This document shows positions 53,376 through 58,442 of a stretch of 58,442 bases of DNA, piece after piece; position 1 is the first letter of the stretch; each line of letters starts with the position of its first letter. The stretch spans positions 1-58,442 of the forward strand of contig CANOGU010000014.1 in the NCBI GenBank assembly GCA_947565635.1. Reading direction: 5' to 3'. Origin of the DNA: an uncultured Lactobacillus sp. (GTDB lineage: Bacteria; Bacillota; Bacilli; Lactobacillales; Lactobacillaceae). The notes beneath the pieces are model-generated. The model did no database searches, was not told the DNA's origin, and saw only the letters and a program-made list of their open reading frames with translations. The position numbers and the translations under genes are program-made.

Positions 53376-54814
53376 TGAATTACTTAAATGAAAACATTGA
53401 CTCATTAAATAAAAAATTACAAGATGGCGAAATAACAGCTGAAGACCTAGCTAAGGCAACAGTTAAGAACATTAAAGAAACTGACAAGAAGATTAATGCT
53501 TGGATTACTGTGGACGAAGATGCAAAGCCAGCAGAAGATTTGGATTTTGCAAAAAATAAATTAGCTGGTATTCCAATTGCAATTAAGGATAATATTATTA
53601 CCAATGGTATGAAGACGACTGCTGCTAGTCATATTCTTTACAACTACATGCCAGTTTATGACGCTACAGTAATTAGCAAGTTGAAAAAGGCGCAAGCTAC
53701 CTTTGTTGGTAAGACTAACATGGATGAATTTGCAATGGGTTCATCAACTGAACATTCTTACTATGGTGCAACTCATAATCCATGGAACTTAGATAAGGTT
53801 CCTGGTGGTTCGTCTGGTGGTTCTGCTGCAGCAGTTGCTAGTGGTGAAGTAGTTGCAGCTCTTGGATCAGATACAGGTGGTTCTATTCGTCAACCAGCAG
53901 CTTTTAATGGTATTTTTGGTATTAAACCAACTTACGGTAGAGTTTCACGTTGGGGTCTTATTGCCTTTGGATCTTCATTAGACCAAATCGGTGTAATGAG
54001 TAAGCGTGTTAAGGATTCAGCTGAAGTATTAAACGTAATTGCTGGTCCTGATGAACATGACGCTACTGTTTCGGAAAAAGAAGTACCTGACTTTACTAGC
54101 TTTTTAGGTCAAGATGTTAAAGGTTTACGCGTAGCTGTTCCTAAGGAATACATGGACGCTGTTGATGGCGAAATGCACGATGTTATTCAAAAGCAAATTG
54201 ATGTCTTAAAGGATGCAGGTGCAATCATCAACGAAGTTTCATTACCACATACTAAGTATGTTGTTCCAACCTACTACATTGTTGCTTCTAGTGAAGCTTC
54301 CTCAAACCTTCAAAGATATGATGGTATTCGTTACGGCTATCGTGCAAAAGATACTAAGAACTTATTAGATGTTTATGTAAAATCTAGAAGTGAAGGTTTC
54401 GGTGAAGAAGTTAAGCGTCGTATTATGCTTGGTTCATTTGCTTTGTCAGCTGGTGCATATGATGAATTCTTTAAGAAGGCTGCTCAAGTTAGAACCTTAA
54501 TTTGCCGCGACTTTGAAAAAATCTTTGAAGAAAATGATGTTATTGTTGGACCAACTACTACTGAACCTGCATTTGGTATTGGGGAAGAAGTTTCTGACCC
54601 AATTAAGATGTACAACAACGATCTCTTAACTATTTCAGCTAACTTGGCTGGTATTCCAGCAGCTAGTGTTCCAGCAGGTTTAGTTGATGGAATGCCTGCT
54701 GGTTTTCAAATTATGGCTAAGCGTTTTGATGAAGGTAACGTATTTAAGGTTGCTGACTTCATTGAACGTAATAACAAATTCTACGAAAAAACACCTACAG
54801 GAATGGAGGATTAA
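53375..54814 (+). CDS. gatA: Glutamyl-tRNA(Gln) amidotransferase subunit A
   Basis: A 479-residue amidase of the GatCAB complex that frees ammonia from glutamine. The catalytic triad is visible: Lys71 in IPIAIKDN, the cis-serine near 146 in [14 protein letters not shown], and the nucleophile serine near 170 in [12 protein letters not shown]. The start overlaps the gatC stop by one base (TAATG). The next gene starts 3 bases after its end. Confidence 0.97.
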   Translation: MNYLNENIDSLNKKLQDGEITAEDLAKATVKNIKETDKKINAWITVDEDAKPAEDLDFAKNKLAGIPIAIKDNIITNGMKTTAASHILYNYMPVYDATVISKLKKAQATFVGKTNMDEFAMGSSTEHSYYGATHNPWNLDKVPGGSSGGSAAAVASGEVVAALGSDTGGSIRQPAAFNGIFGIKPTYGRVSRWGLIAFGSSLDQIGVMSKRVKDSAEVLNVIAGPDEHDATVSEKEVPDFTSFLGQDVKGLRVAVPKEYMDAVDGEMHDVIQKQIDVLKDAGAIINEVSLPHTKYVVPTYYIVASSEASSNLQRYDGIRYGYRAKDTKNLLDVYVKSRSEGFGEEVKRRIMLGSFALSAGAYDEFFKKAAQVRTLICRDFEKIFEENDVIVGPTTTEPAFGIGEEVSDPIKMYNNDLLTISANLAGIPAASVPAGLVDGMPAGFQIMAKRFDEGNVFKVADFIERNNKFYEKTPTGMED

Positions 54815-54817
54815 TTA

Positions 54818-56248
54818 ATGAATTTTAAATCGACTATTGGTCTAGAAGTCCACTTCGAATTAAAAACAAAGAGTAAGATTTTTTCTCCATCACCAGTTAG
54901 TTATGGTGCTGAAGCAAACACTGAAACTAATGTTATCGACTGGGCTATGCCTGGTGTCTTACCTCGTTTAAATAAAGATGTTTACCGTCTTGGTATTATG
55001 GTTGCTTTAGCAACTCATTCACACATTTTGCCGGTAACTCACTTTGACCGTAAGAACTACTTCTATCCAGATAACCCTAAGGCTTACCAAATTACTCAAT
55101 TCTTCCAACCACTTGCTCGCGATGGCTATATCGAAGTTGAAGTTCGTGGTAAGAAGAAGCGTATTGGTATTCACGAAATGCACATCGAAGAAGATGCTGG
55201 TAAGAACACTCACGGAGCTAACGGTTATTCATACGTTGACTTAAACCGTCAGGGGGTTCCACTTCTTGAGGTTGTTTCTGAACCTGATATGGAAGATCCA
55301 GAAGAAGCTTATGCATATTTGACTAAGTTACGTCAAATCGTTCAATTTACTGGGGCTTCTGACGTTAAGATGGAAGAAGGTTCAATGCGTGTTGATACCA
55401 ACATTTCTATTCGTCCTGCAGGTCAAGAAAAGCTTGGTACCAAGGTTGAAATGAAGAACTTGAACTCATTTGACCACGTACGTCGTTCTCTTGCTTATGA
55501 AGAAAAACGTCAACAACAAGTATTACTTTCTGGTGGTAGAGTTCAACTTTCTACTCGTCGTTTTGATGAAGCTACTGGTAAGACTGTCCTAGAACGTGTT
55601 AAGGAAGGTGACGCAGACTATCGTTACTTCCCAGAACCAGATATTGCTCCTTACCACATTAAGCAAAGTTGGATTGATGAAATTGCAGAAAGCTTACCTG
55701 AATCACCATTTGAACGTCGCAAGCGCTACGTTGAAGAATATGGTATTAAGGAATACGATGCAGATGTTATTTTGCAAACTAAGGAATCAAGTGATTTCTA
55801 CGACGCTGCAGTAGCTGCTGGTGCCGATCCAACTTTAGCTGCTAACTGGTTGAACACTCAAGTTAATGGTTACTTGAATGAAAACCAAGTTGGTATTGCA
55901 GACATTAAGTTAACCCCAGAACACTTAGCTGAAATGATCAAGATGATCAAAGATGGTACTATTTCATCCAAGATTGCTAAGAAGGTCTTTAAGGAATCAA
56001 TTGAAAACGGAACTGATCCTAAGAAGTACGTTGAAGACAAGGGCATGGTTCAATTATCAGATGTTTCTGTTCTTGGGCCTATGGTAACTAAGGTTGTTGA
56101 TGATAATCCACAATCTGTTGAAGACTTTAAGAATGGTAAGGATCGTGCAATTGGATTCTTAGTTGGTCAAATCATGAAACAAACTCGTGGTAAGGCTAAC
56201 CCTAAGGTTGTTAATCAATTGCTTAACAAGGAACTTCAAAGTCGTTAA
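54818..56248 (+). CDS. gatB: Aspartyl/glutamyl-tRNA amidotransferase subunit B
   Basis: A 476-residue subunit that phosphorylates the tRNA-bound Glu or Asp and receives ammonia from GatA. The N-terminal kinase-like part begins [20 protein letters not shown] and has [20 protein letters not shown]; the C-terminal YqeY-like domain (about 405-476) recognises tRNA and ends with [16 protein letters not shown] bases precede the ATG. The codon choice and expression-type pattern are those of a housekeeping gene. Confidence 0.97.
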   Translation: MNFKSTIGLEVHFELKTKSKIFSPSPVSYGAEANTETNVIDWAMPGVLPRLNKDVYRLGIMVALATHSHILPVTHFDRKNYFYPDNPKAYQITQFFQPLARDGYIEVEVRGKKKRIGIHEMHIEEDAGKNTHGANGYSYVDLNRQGVPLLEVVSEPDMEDPEEAYAYLTKLRQIVQFTGASDVKMEEGSMRVDTNISIRPAGQEKLGTKVEMKNLNSFDHVRRSLAYEEKRQQQVLLSGGRVQLSTRRFDEATGKTVLERVKEGDADYRYFPEPDIAPYHIKQSWIDEIAESLPESPFERRKRYVEEYGIKEYDADVILQTKESSDFYDAAVAAGADPTLAANWLNTQVNGYLNENQVGIADIKLTPEHLAEMIKMIKDGTISSKIAKKVFKESIENGTDPKKYVEDKGMVQLSDVSVLGPMVTKVVDDNPQSVEDFKNGKDRAIGFLVGQIMKQTRGKANPKVVNQLLNKELQSR

Positions 56249-56271
56249 TCATTTTAGGGAGGCGAAAGGCG

Positions 56272-57180
56272 ATGACGAAAAAGGCAAGATTAATTTATAA
56301 TCCTGTTTCAGGTCATGAGCAAATGCTTCAAAATGTGGCAGATATTTTAAATGTATTAGAACAGGCTGGTTTTGAAGCCAGTGCTTTTAGAACTACGCCA
56401 GAACCTTTGTCTGCTCAAAATGAAGCAAAAAGATGTGCCCTAGCTGGCTTTGATTTACTGGTTGGTGCTGGTGGAGATGGAACAATTAACGAAGTAGTTA
56501 ATGGGGTTGCTTCATTAGAAAAAAGACCAAAGCTTGCAGTTATTCCAGCTGGTACAACGAATGATTTTGCTCGAGCATTGAAGATTCCAAGAGATAATTT
56601 AGTCGATGCCGCTAAAGTAATTCTGACTGGTAAAACTCAAAAGATGGATATTGGGCGTGCTGGTAAGCAATACTTTATGAATATTGCTGCTAGTGGTTCA
56701 TTAACTGAATTGACCTATGGCGTTCCTTCAGAAGTAAAGTCAGTATTAGGCTATAGTGCATATTTACTTAAAGGCGCAGAAATGTTGCCCAAAATAAGTA
56801 GCAACAAAATGCGGTTGACTTATGATGATGGTGTCTATGAGGGAGACTTATCAATGTTTCTTTTGGGGATGACTAATTCAATTGGTGGTTTTGAACGTAT
56901 TATGCCTGATGCGCAATTATCTGATGGTTTGTTCCAGTTAATCGTGGTTAAAACCGCAAATCCAGTAGATGTTTTACGGTTGATGGCAATGGCCTTAAAT
57001 GGAAATCATGTTAATGATCCGCAAATTATCTACACTAAGACCAAAAATTTGAAAGTAGAATTATTAGGTGAAAGTAAAGATAAGGACCCGATTCCTGTGA
57101 ATCTAGATGGTGAGATTGGCGGTCATTTACCAATTGATTTTGAAAATCTAAAACAGCATATTGAATTTTATATTGGTTAA
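56272..57180 (+). CDS. dagK: Diacylglycerol kinase (DagK/DgkB type)
   Basis: A 302-residue soluble lipid kinase that returns diacylglycerol to phosphatidic acid, linked in Gram-positive bacteria to recycling of lipid after lipoteichoic acid synthesis. The catalytic signature GAGGDGTINEVVNG lies at about 65-78, after RLIYNPVSGHEQM. Domain-swap features such as PAGTTNDFARALKIPRD and the C-terminal VNLDGEIGG follow. It starts 23 bases after gatB with GGGAGGCG ahead of the ATG and ends at a strong terminator. Confidence 0.95.
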   Translation: MTKKARLIYNPVSGHEQMLQNVADILNVLEQAGFEASAFRTTPEPLSAQNEAKRCALAGFDLLVGAGGDGTINEVVNGVASLEKRPKLAVIPAGTTNDFARALKIPRDNLVDAAKVILTGKTQKMDIGRAGKQYFMNIAASGSLTELTYGVPSEVKSVLGYSAYLLKGAEMLPKISSNKMRLTYDDGVYEGDLSMFLLGMTNSIGGFERIMPDAQLSDGLFQLIVVKTANPVDVLRLMAMALNGNHVNDPQIIYTKTKNLKVELLGESKDKDPIPVNLDGEIGGHLPIDFENLKQHIEFYIG

Positions 57181-57184
57181 TATA

Positions 57185-57219
57185 AAATAGAGACTAATAA
57201 TTTGTTAGTCTCTATTTTT
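57185..57219 (+). terminator. Terminator of the pcrA-to-dagK operon
   Basis: AAATAGAGACTAA (57185-57197) pairs with TTAGTCTCTATTT (57205-57217), followed by T bases. Confidence 0.85.
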
Positions 57220-57231
57220 ATTGGAGAAGAA

Positions 57232-57441
57232 ATGAAAAAATTCATCCATAATTTAAGTACAGATGTTAATGGAGTTGCTGAATGGGCAATCATTTTTTAC
57301 ACTGTTTTTCCCTTAGTAGGCTTTATTGCTAGTCTTGTGTATTTAATAAAAAAAGAAAAAATTAAAGCTAATGCGGTGTTCTTTTATGCATTAATGGGGT
57401 TATTGATAAATGTGATTTTCTATATGATTTTTGGAAGATAG
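57232..57441 (+). CDS. Small membrane protein of unknown function
   Basis: A 69-residue protein with two hydrophobic helices (about residues 17-40 and 48-66) joined by a basic loop (KKEKIKAN). No family is recognised. The start at 57232 is chosen because TTGGAGAAG lies ahead; upstream in-frame codons would be inside the terminator. It is 9 bases ahead of the HAD gene and could be cotranscribed. Confidence 0.55.
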   Translation: MKKFIHNLSTDVNGVAEWAIIFYTVFPLVGFIASLVYLIKKEKIKANAVFFYALMGLLINVIFYMIFGR

Positions 57442-57450
57442 GGGTAATTT

Positions 57451-58266
57451 ATGGCAGTAAAACTAATTGCGGTAGATTTAGATGGAACTTTACTAACTAG
57501 TGGAAATACGATTTCACCTGAAACTCTGAGAACTTTACAAGTGGCACATGGGATGGGAATTAAAGTGGTACTTGCTTCTGGTCGTCCTCTCTCTGGAGTA
57601 ATGCCTTTTGAAACTCAATTAGGACTTGAGGGGCCAGAAGAATATGCAGTTGTCTTTAACGGCGCAGTTGTACAGGACTTGGCCGGAAAAGTTCTGATGA
57701 GTCAAGAGATGAACTATCGTGATTTTGAAGTAATGCTTCGCTTGCAGAGACTTGCTCACGTGAATTTACACTTTGAAACAACTGAACGTTTTTGGACTTT
57801 AGATCGTGATCTTTCAGTACAAATGCAAATTAATGCCGCTTTAACTAATAATGAAATTAGAGTTCGTGAACGTAAAGAAATCCCACAAGATTTTACCTTT
57901 AACAAGGTTGGATTTACTTGTGCAAAAGATAGTGATCAAATTGAAAAACTATGGAATTCTATTCCGTACTGGGCCTTTGAATCATATGATATAGTTCGTA
58001 GTTTAGATAACTGCATTGAGCTAAATGGAATTGGGGCTTCAAAAGGAAATGCTTTAATGGATTTGGCGCAACGTTTAAAGATTAGCCCCGAAGATGTCAT
58101 GGTCTTTGGCGATCAAGGTAATGATGTTTCTATGTTTGAAAATCCAAGCTTTAAGAAAATTGCGATGGGAAATGCAATTGAAGATATTAAGGAAAAGGCT
58201 GATTTCGTAACCGATGATAATAATCATAATGGCATTGCAAAAGCTCTTAAAAAGTTTGTGATTTAA
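57451..58266 (+). CDS. Cof-type HAD-superfamily IIB phosphatase
   Basis: A 271-residue hydrolase with the catalytic DLDGTLLTSG (Asp9 nucleophile, Asp11 acid/base), a cap of the IIB type (about 85-190), the second motif VVLASGRPLSGV, a lysine in GASKGNALMDLA and the metal-binding VFGDQGNDVSMFEN. Such enzymes remove phosphate from sugar phosphates, pyridoxal phosphate or flavin mononucleotide. AGGGGTAAT precedes the ATG. The substrate is not deducible. Confidence 0.92.
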   Translation: MAVKLIAVDLDGTLLTSGNTISPETLRTLQVAHGMGIKVVLASGRPLSGVMPFETQLGLEGPEEYAVVFNGAVVQDLAGKVLMSQEMNYRDFEVMLRLQRLAHVNLHFETTERFWTLDRDLSVQMQINAALTNNEIRVRERKEIPQDFTFNKVGFTCAKDSDQIEKLWNSIPYWAFESYDIVRSLDNCIELNGIGASKGNALMDLAQRLKISPEDVMVFGDQGNDVSMFENPSFKKIAMGNAIEDIKEKADFVTDDNNHNGIAKALKKFVI

Positions 58267-58399
58267 AAGAATTTATGAAAGCTTTTTATAAAATTAATAG
58301 ATAATAAAGTACACCAATCTGAAAAATTAAAACTTAATTTGACTTAAAAAATTTTTTTAGAAAGAAAAATACTGATATATCATCTTATGATCCGTACCG

Positions 58400-58442
58400 T
58401 GTCAAGTAGACAGTTAAAATATATAAAATGATTGATGAACCA
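58400..58442 (+). mobile_element. Possible left end of an IS3-family element, cut by the window edge
   Basis: TGTCAAGTAGACAGTTAAA at the end of the window resembles the terminal repeat of IS3-type elements of lactobacilli. There is no ORF and no second end in the window. The 130 bases before it hold no gene. Confidence 0.3.

Overview
The window is chromosomal DNA of a low-GC lactic acid bacterium, most likely the Lactobacillus gasseri/johnsonii/paragasseri group. The evidence is the AT-rich coding sequence, two tandem aggregation-promoting-factor genes (apf) with TTG starts, a fused AdhE, an L-2-hydroxyisocaproate dehydrogenase, and Lactobacillus-style wall-polymer and housekeeping operons. 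No species marker was tested.

Layout. 0.1-4.4 kb: an amino-acid permease and adhE; adhE has a consensus cre box and two Rex-like half-degenerate sites upstream. 4.4-6.0 kb: a decayed IS1182-like element with nearly perfect terminal inverted repeats. 6.1-7.4 kb: a small charged protein and a broken carboxymuconolactone-decarboxylase-type gene. 7.5-13.0 kb: a three-gene unit (TerB-N/TerB-C protein, DUF2791-type P-loop ATPase, Lhr-like helicase) with the composition of a Shango anti-phage system. 13.0-18.5 kb: galE, an RclA-like flavoprotein, an aldo/keto reductase, tRNA-Thr, an Rpn-type nuclease, a GNAT protein and a PsiE-like membrane protein. 18.6-25.5 kb: a decayed membrane gene, apf1/apf2, tRNA-Gln, a DUF898-like protein, a decayed sugar cluster (Gfo/Idh oxidoreductase, RpiA-like isomerase, RpiR regulator), hicD, tRNA-Tyr and a second identical tRNA-Gln. 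25.5-36.6 kb: a rhodanese, a beta-helix protein with a GntR regulator, a wall-polymer block (tagD, TagA-type and two other glycosyltransferases), pncB-nadE, and a beta-helix/AAA+ fusion protein. 36.7-42.1 kb: a Mn2+ (yybP-ykoY) riboswitch controlling a P-type cation ATPase, then an ABC exporter with an Rgg regulator. 42.3-46.2 kb: a second wall-polymer block (glycerophosphotransferase, flippase, glycosyltransferase), SprT and tRNA-Leu. 46.2-58.3 kb: an ECF S-component, a glucosaminidase, and the housekeeping run pcrA-ligA-camS-gatCAB-dagK, a small membrane protein and a HAD phosphatase. The last 43 bases look like the start of another insertion sequence.

The parts most likely to hold interesting biology are the Shango-like operon, whose first protein carries an N-terminal MmcQ/YjbR-like domain, and two related right-handed beta-helix proteins. 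One of these carries a C-terminal CbxX/CbbX-type AAA+ ATPase and sits directly behind the NAD synthesis genes. The rest is a mixture of sound housekeeping operons and a few spots of gene decay. Several of the frameshifts lie in homopolymer runs and could be sequencing errors. All functions are read from sequence motifs and remembered family features; no database search was run.
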